NCBI GenBank assembly: GCA_903860745.1
Contig: CAIORQ010000092.1
Span: forward strand, 1-64,000
Direction of reading: 5' to 3'
DNA: 64,000 nucleotides
Source: an uncultured Actinomycetes bacterium
Lineage (GTDB): Bacteria > Actinomycetota > Acidimicrobiia > Acidimicrobiales > RAAP-2
Every line of letters begins with the position of its first letter. Within the stretch, counting starts at the first letter, position 1. The notes beneath the pieces were generated by a model. It did no database searches and was not told where the DNA came from. It saw only the letters and a list, made by a program, of their open reading frames with translations. A program made the translations under genes and the position numbers. Shown piece after piece: positions 53,687-62,248 of this stretch.

Positions 53687-54579
53687 TGCTCGCGCGCGTC
53701 ACCGGTTCGCTGGCGGCCTCGTGGCGCTTCGTGCGCCGCGACAAGAAGGCCTTCGCCGGTTCGCTGATCCTGTTCGTCCTGCTCCTCATCACCGCCTTCC
53801 CCAACTGGTTCACGCCGGACGACCCGGCCGCCGAGATCTACCCCCGTGGCGTCGGGCTGTCCTGGGCGCACCCGCTGGGGACCACCGGATTCGGTCAGGA
53901 CGTCTTCTCGCAGTTGATGGCGGGCACCCGCCAGTCGGTCATGATCGCTCTGGTGGTGGGCTTCTTCTGCACCATCTTGTCGGTGGTGATCGGCATCACC
54001 GCGGCCTACATGGGCGGCATCGTCGACGACACCCTCTCGCTGATGACCGACGTGATCCTCGTCATCCCGACCTTCCCGTTGGTCATCGTCATCGCGGCCT
54101 ACGCCAAGAGCGCCTCCTTCTGGACCATCGTGACCGTCCTGGTCATCACCGGCTGGAGCTACGGCGCGCGCCAATTGAGGGTGCAGGCGCTCTCGTTGCG
54201 CAACCGTGACTACCTGCTCGCGGCCCGGGCGAGGGGCGAGTCCCCCTGGTACATCATCACGGTGGAGTTGATCCCGCCGATGACCTCGTTGATCGTGGCG
54301 AACTTCCTCGGCGCCGCGCTCTACGCCGTCTTGACGGCCGCCGGACTCCAGTTCATCGGCCTGGGCAACGTCAACACCGAGTCGTGGGGCACGATGCTGT
54401 ACTGGGCGCAGAACAACGACGCCCTGCAGGTCGGTCTGCCGCTGTGGGCGCTGACGCCGGGCATCATGATCGCCCTGCTGGGCAGCGCGCTGGCCCTGCT
54501 GAACTACGCCTTCGACGAGGTCTCGAACCCGGCGCTGCGGCCCGTGGCCAAGCCGCGCCGCGTGAAGGCGGTGGCATGA
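53686..54579 (+). CDS. ABC transporter permease (DppC-like)
   Basis: HPLGTTGFGQDVFSQLMAGTRQSVMIALVVG, YLLAARARGESPWYIITVELIPPM. Confidence 0.94.
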   Translation: MLARVTGSLAASWRFVRRDKKAFAGSLILFVLLLITAFPNWFTPDDPAAEIYPRGVGLSWAHPLGTTGFGQDVFSQLMAGTRQSVMIALVVGFFCTILSVVIGITAAYMGGIVDDTLSLMTDVILVIPTFPLVIVIAAYAKSASFWTIVTVLVITGWSYGARQLRVQALSLRNRDYLLAARARGESPWYIITVELIPPMTSLIVANFLGAALYAVLTAAGLQFIGLGNVNTESWGTMLYWAQNNDALQVGLPLWALTPGIMIALLGSALALLNYAFDEVSNPALRPVAKPRRVKAVA

Positions 54580-55547
54580 GCACGCCGATCCTCCAGGTCC
54601 GTGACCTCAAGGTGGAGTACACCACTTCCGCGGGGGCCGCCCAGGCGGTCGCCGGCGTCAGCTTCGACCTCGCTCCCGGCGAGTTCCTGGCCATCGTGGG
54701 CGAGTCGGGCTGCGGCAAGTCCACCATGCTGTTCTCGATCGCCCAGCTCCTGACCTACCCGGCCGAGACCGTCGGCGGCAGCGTCCTCTTCGACGGTGAG
54801 GACCTCACGACGCTGAGTCCCGAGGACCTGCGCCAGCGGCGCTGGCGCGACATCTCGGTCGTCATGCAGAGCGCGATGAACGCGCTGAACCCGACCCTGT
54901 CGATCGGTGCGCAACTGGCCGACGCCTGCCGAGCCCACACCGACTGGGACGACAAGAAGATCGCCGCGCGCTCGGCCGAGGTCCTCTCGATGGTCTCGAT
55001 CGACGTCACGCACCTCAAGAGCTTCCCCTTCCAGCTCTCGGGCGGCATGCGCCAGCGCGCGATGATCGCGATGGCCCTGCTGCTGGAGCCCAAGTTGATC
55101 ATCATGGACGAGCCGACCTCGGCGCTCGACGTGGTGGCCCAGCGATCCTTGATGCGCCAGGTCGAGAACCTGCGTCGCGAGTTGGGCTTCGCGGTCCTGT
55201 TCGTCACCCACGACATGAGCGTGGTCTCGCACTTCTCGGACCGCCTGGCCGTGATGTACGCCGGCGAGTTCGTCGAGCTCGGGGCCACGCGCGAGGTCTT
55301 CGACCGGCCGCGCCACCCCTACTCGGTGGGCCTGATGGACGCCTTCCCGTCCATCGTCGGCGAAGCGCGCGAGCTCACCGGCATCGCCGGGAACCCGCCC
55401 TCGCTGATCGATCCGCCGGCCGGCTGCCTCTTCGCGCCACGCTGCCAGCACGCCACCGACGAATGCCGTGAGTTCCGCCCGGAACTCGTGACCACCGACG
55501 GCCACGCGGTCAGCTGCCACCTGGTGAACCCGAGGAGGCGCTCGTGA
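54576..55547 (+). CDS. ABC transporter ATP-binding protein (DppD-like)
   Basis: IVGESGCGKSTML, LSGGMRQRAMIAMALLLEPKLIIMDEPTSALDVV; C-terminal Cys-rich CLFAPRCQHATDEC. Confidence 0.95.
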   Translation: MSTPILQVRDLKVEYTTSAGAAQAVAGVSFDLAPGEFLAIVGESGCGKSTMLFSIAQLLTYPAETVGGSVLFDGEDLTTLSPEDLRQRRWRDISVVMQSAMNALNPTLSIGAQLADACRAHTDWDDKKIAARSAEVLSMVSIDVTHLKSFPFQLSGGMRQRAMIAMALLLEPKLIIMDEPTSALDVVAQRSLMRQVENLRRELGFAVLFVTHDMSVVSHFSDRLAVMYAGEFVELGATREVFDRPRHPYSVGLMDAFPSIVGEARELTGIAGNPPSLIDPPAGCLFAPRCQHATDECREFRPELVTTDGHAVSCHLVNPRRRS

Positions 55548-56512
55548 CTGACGCGATCTTGAGCGTCGACCAGCTGTGCCGCTACTTCCGCGTGGGCGGC
55601 TTCCGCTCCGCGGGCGTCCTGCACGCCACCGACGACGTCACCTTCGAGGTGGCTCCGAGCGAGATCGTGGCCCTGGTCGGCGAATCGGGGTCCGGCAAGT
55701 CGACCATCGCGCGCGTCCTGGCCGGTCTGTATCCCCCCACGTCGGGGACCATCGTCTTCGAGGGTGAGAAGCAGGGCAGGACCGCCAGCCGCCGGGTCCG
55801 TGGTCGCATGCCGATGGTCTTCCAGGACCCCTTCGGCTCCATCAACCCCGTCTTGCGGGTCGGGCACAGCCTGCACCGCTCGCTCAAGTTGCACCGGCCC
55901 GAGCTCAACCGGGCCCAGCGAGAGGCCGAGGCCGTCGCCCTGGTCGAGAAGGTCGGTCTGCTGCCCGGCGCCGAGGTGCTGCGGCGCTATCCCCACGAAC
56001 TCTCGGGCGGCCAGCGCCAGCGCTTCGGTTTCGCGCAGGCCCTGGCGTCGCGGCCCTCGCTCATCCTGGCCGACGAGCCCGTCTCGATGCTCGACGTGTC
56101 CATCCGCATCGGACTGCTCAACGTCATGCGCTCGCTGCGCGACGACGAGCACGTGTCGCTGCTCTACATCACCCACGACCTGGCCAGCGCACGCTACGTG
56201 GCCGACCGCATGATCGTGCTCTACGCGGGACGCATCGTCGAAGAGGGCACCACCGACGAGGTCATCTCCAACCCGTCGCACCCCTACACGCGGCTGTTGA
56301 TGGCGACGGCTCCCGACCCGCGCCTGCCGCTCTCCCAGGAGACCGACGTGGAGGACCTGGGCGAGCCGCCCAAGGTCATCAACCCGGGACCGGGGTGCCG
56401 CTTCGCGCCGCGCTGTCCCCTGGCGATGGACCAATGCCGGACCTCGACCCCGGCGACGGTGCAGCTCTCAGCGACCAAGCGCGTCGCCTGTTACGCGGTC
56501 CAAGCCCCGTGA
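55544..56512 (+). CDS. ABC transporter ATP-binding protein (DppF-like)
   Basis: LVGESGSGKSTIARVLAGL, LSGGQRQRFGFAQALASRPSLILADEPVSMLDVS, CRFAPRCPLAMDQC. Confidence 0.95.
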   Translation: MTDAILSVDQLCRYFRVGGFRSAGVLHATDDVTFEVAPSEIVALVGESGSGKSTIARVLAGLYPPTSGTIVFEGEKQGRTASRRVRGRMPMVFQDPFGSINPVLRVGHSLHRSLKLHRPELNRAQREAEAVALVEKVGLLPGAEVLRRYPHELSGGQRQRFGFAQALASRPSLILADEPVSMLDVSIRIGLLNVMRSLRDDEHVSLLYITHDLASARYVADRMIVLYAGRIVEEGTTDEVISNPSHPYTRLLMATAPDPRLPLSQETDVEDLGEPPKVINPGPGCRFAPRCPLAMDQCRTSTPATVQLSATKRVACYAVQAP

Positions 56513-58047
56513 CGCTCTCGGTCGTGCCCCGGCCCCGGGTGGTCGAAGGGCACGACGGGGCCCTGGTGCTGCGCTCGCCGCTGCGGGTGGCCTGCGCGGA
56601 GGAGTCCCGCGAGGTGGTCGCGGTCTTCGCCGACGACCTCGCCGGCGCCGTCGGATGGGACGTGCGCCTCGTGGCGCCCACCGAGGCCTGCGACCTTCGA
56701 CTGCGTCACGACGCGACGCTCGCCGACGAGCACTTCGCCCTCCACGTGGGCGACGAGGTGGACGTCACGGCCGCTGGTCCTCGGGGGTTCGCCCACGCGC
56801 TGACGCTGCTGCGACAGTTGGGACCGGCGGCGCTGTGGTCCAGGGGCGCGCAGCTCGAGAGCTGGACGCTGCCGGCGGTGACCGTGGTGGACGGCCCGCG
56901 CTTCGCCTGGCGCGGCACCCACCTCGACGTCGCCCGGCACTTCTTCGGCGTCGACGTCGTGAAGCGGATGATCGACCTGCTGGCGGCGCACCGGATGAAC
57001 ACCCTGCACCTGCACCTCAACGACGACCAGGGGTGGCGAGTGGAGGTGCCCGCGTGGCCGCGCCTGACCAGCGTCGGGGCCTGGCGACGGCGGTCGCCCC
57101 TCGGTCACGAGAGCGAGGGGCGGGTCGACGACGTCCCCCACGGCGGCTTCTACAGCGTCGCCGACGTCGCCGAGATCGTGGAGTACGCGCGCCGCCGTCG
57201 GGTCACGCTCGTCCCCGAGATCGACCTGCCGGGCCACGCCCAGGCGGTCCTCGCCGCCTACCCCCAGTTCGCGAACACCGACGAGCCCCTGGAGGTCTGG
57301 GACCATTGGGGGATCTCCACCCACGTGCTCAACGTGGAGGAGGCGACGCTGGACTTCGCCGAGGAGGTCGTGCGCCACGTCGCCAGCCTGTTCCCCGGAT
57401 CGCCGGTGCACATCGGCGGCGACGAGTGCCCGAGCGAGGAGTGGGCCGACAGCGAGGCGGCCCGCCACGTGATGGCGGTCCACGGCTTCGACGAGGCGGG
57501 TCAGCTCCAGGGCCTCTACACGCGACGACTGGCCGAGGCGCTGCGCGGCGACGGGCACGCGGTGCTGGCCTGGGATGAGGTGCTCGACGCCGACGTGTCG
57601 CCCGGGACCACCATCTGCGCGTGGCGCAGCGTGGACAAGGGCGTCGAGGCGGCCCGACGCGGCTTCGACGTGGTCATGGCGCCGATGCAGTACCTCTACC
57701 TCGACTGGCTCAGCTCCGAGAGTCCCGACGAGCCCGTGGCCGTCGCACCGCGACCCTTCGTCACCACCTGGGAGAAGGTCTACGGCTTCGAGGTGGTGCC
57801 CGAGGGGCTGGACGCGTCACTCGCCGGTCACGTGATCGGTGCCCAGGTCCAGCTGTGGACCGAGTACATCGACTCGGTCGCGCGTCTGGACTACATGGCC
57901 TTCCCGCGCCTGTGCGCCTTCGCCGAGGTGGCCTGGGGCACGGCGGGCGAGCTCGGTGAGTTCCGCGGCCGACTCGTCGAGCACCTCGCGCGCCTCGACG
58001 CCATGGGGGTGGCCTACCGACCGCTCGACCCCGAAGGCACGAGTTGA
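56509..58047 (+). CDS. GH20 beta-N-acetylhexosaminidase
   Basis: FAWRGTHLDVARHFFGVDVVKRMIDLLAAHRMNTLHLHLNDDQGWRVEVPAWPRL, VPEIDLPGHAQAVLAAYP, VHIGGDECPSEEW (catalytic DE); GTG 56509. Confidence 0.96.
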   Translation: MTLSVVPRPRVVEGHDGALVLRSPLRVACAEESREVVAVFADDLAGAVGWDVRLVAPTEACDLRLRHDATLADEHFALHVGDEVDVTAAGPRGFAHALTLLRQLGPAALWSRGAQLESWTLPAVTVVDGPRFAWRGTHLDVARHFFGVDVVKRMIDLLAAHRMNTLHLHLNDDQGWRVEVPAWPRLTSVGAWRRRSPLGHESEGRVDDVPHGGFYSVADVAEIVEYARRRRVTLVPEIDLPGHAQAVLAAYPQFANTDEPLEVWDHWGISTHVLNVEEATLDFAEEVVRHVASLFPGSPVHIGGDECPSEEWADSEAARHVMAVHGFDEAGQLQGLYTRRLAEALRGDGHAVLAWDEVLDADVSPGTTICAWRSVDKGVEAARRGFDVVMAPMQYLYLDWLSSESPDEPVAVAPRPFVTTWEKVYGFEVVPEGLDASLAGHVIGAQVQLWTEYIDSVARLDYMAFPRLCAFAEVAWGTAGELGEFRGRLVEHLARLDAMGVAYRPLDPEGTS

Positions 58048-59033
58048 GCGACACGCTGGCGTTGATGGACCTCTTCCTCGGTCCGGCCACGCCCGCGGCG
58101 CTGGAGAGGGTGTCGGGCGTCGATCGCGCCCAGATGCGCGGCCTCCTGGACGAACTCAGACTGGCCCCGGAGGTCGTCGCCGAACTCGAGGCCCACTGGG
58201 AATCGACGCGCGACACGCCGCGATGGGCCTCGCTGCTGGCCGCCCTGAGCGAGCGCGTCCGTCGCGACCGCGGCACCGTCGACGCCCATATCGCGATCTG
58301 GGCGGACCTGGACGACTACGGACCCGAGGGTCGGCTCCTCTACTACTACCTCTTCGCCCTCGAGGCCCCGGGCCTGGTCGAGCTCTACGAGAGCTGGGGC
58401 CTGCCCGAGGACGTGCGTCGCGCGACCCTCGGCGCCCTGGCTCGCCACGGGGAGACCCACCGGCTCAAGCACGGCACGGTGGGCGTGGACGCCGGGTGGT
58501 GGACGCTGCCCCTGCTGTGGGGGAACATCCTCGAGGTGGGCAGCCTCAAGTTCGAGTACCTGCACCTCGGGGTGGGGACCCTCTCGCCGCACCCCTGGCT
58601 CGACGAGGACGTCGCGAGGCGCAGGGGCGAGGGCTTCCGGCGCGGGGACCCGGCGCTCAACGTGCACATCCCGGCGCGCATCGATCTCTCCGACGAGGCC
58701 CTCGACGCGACCTTCGCGCGGGCCCGAGAGGTGCTCCCTCGCGTCTGGCCCGTCGCGACGAGGCGCATCGCCGTGTGCCAGTCGTGGATGATGGACGACC
58801 GCCTCGTGGCGGCCCTGGGCGAGGGGAGCCGGATCGTGCGCTTCCAACGGCGCTTCGAGCTCATCGAGCCCTACGCCGACGACGTCGACAACGTCATGTA
58901 CTTCGTCTTCGGCGTCGAGGGGGTCGACCCGTCGACCCTCCAGCCCAACTCGCGACTGCAGCGCTACATCAAGGAGGTCCTGGTCGCGGGGGGCTCGTGG
59001 CACAGCCGTACGGGCTGGCTGGCTTTCGACTGA
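58044..59033 (+). CDS. Acyltransferase-like protein (NAT_N/GNAT_C-type)
   Basis: LLYYYLFALEAPGLVELYESWGLPEDVRRATLGALARH, LEVGSLKFEYLHLGVG, LNVHIPARIDLSDEALDATFARAREVLPR; start overlaps the GH20 stop. Confidence 0.6.
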   Translation: MSDTLALMDLFLGPATPAALERVSGVDRAQMRGLLDELRLAPEVVAELEAHWESTRDTPRWASLLAALSERVRRDRGTVDAHIAIWADLDDYGPEGRLLYYYLFALEAPGLVELYESWGLPEDVRRATLGALARHGETHRLKHGTVGVDAGWWTLPLLWGNILEVGSLKFEYLHLGVGTLSPHPWLDEDVARRRGEGFRRGDPALNVHIPARIDLSDEALDATFARAREVLPRVWPVATRRIAVCQSWMMDDRLVAALGEGSRIVRFQRRFELIEPYADDVDNVMYFVFGVEGVDPSTLQPNSRLQRYIKEVLVAGGSWHSRTGWLAFD

Positions 59034-59116
59034 CCCCACCGCGGTGGCGCGACGGGTGACCCGGTGTTGAAATCCTTCCTGTTTCTCTCATTTGGTGTGA
59101 TTTCGGTGGCAAACTT

Positions 59117-59133
59117 TGTGAATATTTCTCATG
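59117..59133. promoter_or_regulatory. Operator O1-like site upstream of the DeoR gene
   Basis: TGTGAATATTTCTCATG, 13/17 identical to the O1 palindrome at 50859-50875. Confidence 0.6.
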
Positions 59134-59139
59134 AATTCA

Positions 59140-59168
59140 TTGAAACATGTGAAAAATTCACATATTAT
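59140..59168 (+). promoter_or_regulatory. Candidate promoter with operator O2 (59147-59163) in the spacer
   Basis: TTGAAA, 17-nt spacer, TATTAT; perfect palindrome ATGTGAAAAATTCACAT at 59147-59163. Confidence 0.7.
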
Positions 59169-59175
59169 GGCGCAC

Positions 59176-59955
59176 GTGGATTCCAAGACCCGTCGCATGA
59201 CGATCGCCGAACGCCTGCGCGTGCAGGGTGAGGCCTCGATCGTCGGACTCGCGGCGCTCTTTGGCACCTCGGAGATGACCATCCGTCGCGACCTCGACCA
59301 GCTCGAGGTCGAGGGACTCGCCAGACGCGCCCGCGGTGGGGCCATCTCGGTGCAGAGCCGCTCCTTCGAACCCCCCATCTTGCAGCGCTCCGCGCAGTCC
59401 TCCGAGGCCAAGCGGGCCATCGGGGCCGCCGCCGCGGCGATGCTGCGCGTCAACGAGACCGTCTTCCTCGACGTGGGCAGCACCACCCACGAGATGGCCA
59501 AGGCCATCGACGCGGACCTGCCGATCACCGCGATCACCAGCTCACTGCTCATCGCCATGGAACTCTCGGCCAAGCCCGCGGTCAAGACCATCGTCACCGG
59601 CGGGGTGATCCGCCAGGGCGAGTTGAGCCTGATCGGTCCCCGGGCCCAGGCCTCCTTCGCCGACCTCAACTTCGACGCGGTCTTCATGGGCGTCGCGGGC
59701 ATCTCCGACACCCGCGGGCTCACCGAGTACAACCTCGACGACGCCGACGTCAAGCGCGCCGCCATGGTGCAGGGGCGCCGCGTGATCGTGCTGGCCGACG
59801 AATCCAAGATCGGCCGGGTCGCGCTGTGCACCTTCGCCCCCATCCACGCGGTGGACGTGCTCATCACCGACGCCGCGCCTTCGCACCCCGGCGTGCGCCA
59901 CATCCGAGAGCAGGACGTCGAAGTCCTGCACGTCACCTCGCCAGAGAAGGAGTAA
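59176..59955 (+). CDS. DeoR-family transcriptional regulator
   Basis: TIAERLRVQGEASIVGLAALFGTSEMTIRRDLDQLEVEGLARRARGGAIS; FLDVGSTTHEMAKAI sensor domain. The ORF opens at 59131; GTG 59176 is preferred because the -10 box covers ATG 59167. Confidence 0.93.
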   Translation: MDSKTRRMTIAERLRVQGEASIVGLAALFGTSEMTIRRDLDQLEVEGLARRARGGAISVQSRSFEPPILQRSAQSSEAKRAIGAAAAAMLRVNETVFLDVGSTTHEMAKAIDADLPITAITSSLLIAMELSAKPAVKTIVTGGVIRQGELSLIGPRAQASFADLNFDAVFMGVAGISDTRGLTEYNLDDADVKRAAMVQGRRVIVLADESKIGRVALCTFAPIHAVDVLITDAAPSHPGVRHIREQDVEVLHVTSPEKE

Positions 59956-59961
59956 GTAACC

Positions 59962-60765
59962 ATGTCGCGTTTTCGCACGATCTTCCCGGGAGTCGCCAAG
60001 CCCCTGATCGCCATGGCCCACGTGCCACCGCTGCCCGGGACGCCGCTCTACGACGCCGCAGCCGGCGTGCAGGGGCTCATCGACCACGTCAAGCGTGACA
60101 CCGCGCTGCTGCTCGAGGGCGGCTTCGACGCCGTGCTCTTCTGCAACGAGGGCGACCGCCCCTACCAGCTGCACGCGGGTCTCGAGGCGTCGGCCGTGAT
60201 GACCCGGGTGGCCACCGAGTGCCGGCCCGACGACCGACCCTTCGGCGTGGACTACCTCTGGGACGCCCAGGCGGCCCTGGCCATCGCCGTGGGCTCGGGC
60301 GCCGCGTTCATGCGCGAGGTTATCGACGGCGCCTGGGAGTCCGACATGGGGCCCTGGAGCCCCGACGCGGCCAAGCTCCTGCGCGACCGACGCAACTTCG
60401 GTCGCGACGACCTGGCCATCTTCGCCAACATCACCCCGGAGTTCGCCTCGCCCATCGGCCGGCGCAGCCCCGCGCAGATGGCCCGCTCGACCGTGGTGTC
60501 GAGCCTGGCCGACGTCATCTTGGTGTCGGGTCCGATGGCGGGCTCCGAGCCCGACGTCGCCACCGTCGCCGAGGTGCGCGAGGCCGTCGACCCCTCCGTG
60601 CCGGTCCTGCTCAACACCGGCGCCAAGGCCGCGACCATCGCGCAGTACCTCAAGTACGCCGACGGCTGCATCGTCGGTTCGGACCTGAAGCGCGACGGCT
60701 ACACCTGGAACGAGGTCGAGCCCGAACGCGTCAAGCGCTTCATCGACGCCGCTCGCAGTGCCTGA
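59962..60765 (+). CDS. BtpA/SgcQ-family TIM-barrel protein
   Basis: KPLIAMAHVPPLPGTPLYD, GFDAVLFCNEGDRPYQL, VLLNTGAKAATIAQYLKYADGCIVGSDLKRDG. Confidence 0.9.
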   Translation: MSRFRTIFPGVAKPLIAMAHVPPLPGTPLYDAAAGVQGLIDHVKRDTALLLEGGFDAVLFCNEGDRPYQLHAGLEASAVMTRVATECRPDDRPFGVDYLWDAQAALAIAVGSGAAFMREVIDGAWESDMGPWSPDAAKLLRDRRNFGRDDLAIFANITPEFASPIGRRSPAQMARSTVVSSLADVILVSGPMAGSEPDVATVAEVREAVDPSVPVLLNTGAKAATIAQYLKYADGCIVGSDLKRDGYTWNEVEPERVKRFIDAARSA

Positions 60766-62248
60766 GCTCGGCCCACTGCTGCTGGGCATCGACCTGGGCT
60801 CCTCGGGGGTCAAGGCGACCCTGGTGAGCCCCGAGCGCGGCATCGTGGCCAGCACGAGCCGCCCCGTCGCTCTCTTCAGCGACCACGCCGGCTGGGCCGA
60901 GGCCGACCCGGCCGAGTGGTGGGGGGCGGCCTGCGAGGTGATCGGCGAACTGTTGGCGACGAGCGGCGCGGACAAGTCCGACGTCGGGGCCCTGGCGGTG
61001 TCGGGCATGGTCCCGGCCGTGGTGCTCTGCGACGACCGGGGCGTGCCGCTGCGCCGGGCGATCCTCCAGAACGACGCGCGCGCGACCGCCGAGATCCGTG
61101 AACTCCAGGGCGCCCTCGCGCACCTGGACCTCCTGCGACTGACCGGTTCGGTCCTGTCGCAACAATCCGTCTCCCCGACGGTGCTGTGGCTGGCGCGCCG
61201 CGAGCCCGAGTCGTGGTCCCGCACCGCCAGCGTGCAGGGGTCCTACGACTGGCTCGCCCGCCAGTTCGGCGCCGAGGCGCACGTGGAGCAGAACTGGGCC
61301 CTCGAGAGCGGGCTCTACGACCTCGAACTGCGACCCCTCGACGACGTCGTGGCCGCCACCGGCGTTGTCTGGCCCGCCCTCTTGCCGGTGCGGCGGCCGG
61401 GCAGCGTGGTCGGCGAGGTCAGCGTCGCCGCGGCCGAGGCCAGTGGACTGGCCGCCGGGACGACCATCGTGGTGGGCGGCGCCGACCACGTGCTCTCGGC
61501 CTACGGCGCGGGACTGGTCAAGTCGGGCGACGCGCTGATCAAGCTCGGGGGGGCTGGCGACATCCTGGCGGTGTCCAAGCAGGTCTTCCTCGACCGCCGG
61601 CTCTACCTCGACGCGCACCCGGTGCCGGGTTCGTGGCTACCCAACGGCTGCATGGCCACCAGCGGCTCGGTCCTGCGCTGGGAGCAGCACCTCCTGGCCG
61701 ACGCCTCCCTGGAGGAGCTCGACGCCGCGGCGCGCGAGGCGACCCCCGGCGCGCTGCTGTCGCTGCCGTACTTCCTGGGCGAGAAGACCCCCCTGCACGA
61801 CCCGGACCTTCGCGGGATCATCGCCGGACTTCACCTGGGCACCACCAAGGGCGACCTGCACCGCTCCTTCCTCGAGGGCATCGCCTACGGCTTCAAGGCG
61901 CACGTCGACGTCTTCGCCGAGGGCGGCCTGGTGCTCGGCGACGTGCGCGTCACCAACGGCGGATCGCGCTCGCGTCTGTGGCGAGAGATCCTCGCCGACG
62001 TCCTCCAGCGCGACCTCATCTCGATCATCAACCACCCCGGGGCCTCCTACGGCGCCGCGGTCATCGCCGGCATCGGCACCGGACTGGTGGACGACTGGAG
62101 CTACGTGACGGGGGCCCTCGAGAGGGGCGAGGTCATCTCGCCCAACCCCGAGAACGTCTCGCTCTACGAGGAGCGCTACCAGCAGTTCCTCCAACTGGGC
62201 CAGGTCACCGCCGTCATCTCGCACTCACTAGCAAGGAGCACCTCATGA
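60758..62248 (+). CDS. FGGY-family carbohydrate kinase (xylulokinase-like)
   Basis: LLGIDLGSSGVKATLVSPERG, HAGWAEADPAEWWGA, SYDWLARQFGAEAHVEQNWALESGLYDL, RVTNGGSRSRLWREILADVLQ. Confidence 0.93.
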   Translation: MPELGPLLLGIDLGSSGVKATLVSPERGIVASTSRPVALFSDHAGWAEADPAEWWGAACEVIGELLATSGADKSDVGALAVSGMVPAVVLCDDRGVPLRRAILQNDARATAEIRELQGALAHLDLLRLTGSVLSQQSVSPTVLWLARREPESWSRTASVQGSYDWLARQFGAEAHVEQNWALESGLYDLELRPLDDVVAATGVVWPALLPVRRPGSVVGEVSVAAAEASGLAAGTTIVVGGADHVLSAYGAGLVKSGDALIKLGGAGDILAVSKQVFLDRRLYLDAHPVPGSWLPNGCMATSGSVLRWEQHLLADASLEELDAAAREATPGALLSLPYFLGEKTPLHDPDLRGIIAGLHLGTTKGDLHRSFLEGIAYGFKAHVDVFAEGGLVLGDVRVTNGGSRSRLWREILADVLQRDLISIINHPGASYGAAVIAGIGTGLVDDWSYVTGALERGEVISPNPENVSLYEERYQQFLQLGQVTAVISHSLARSTS

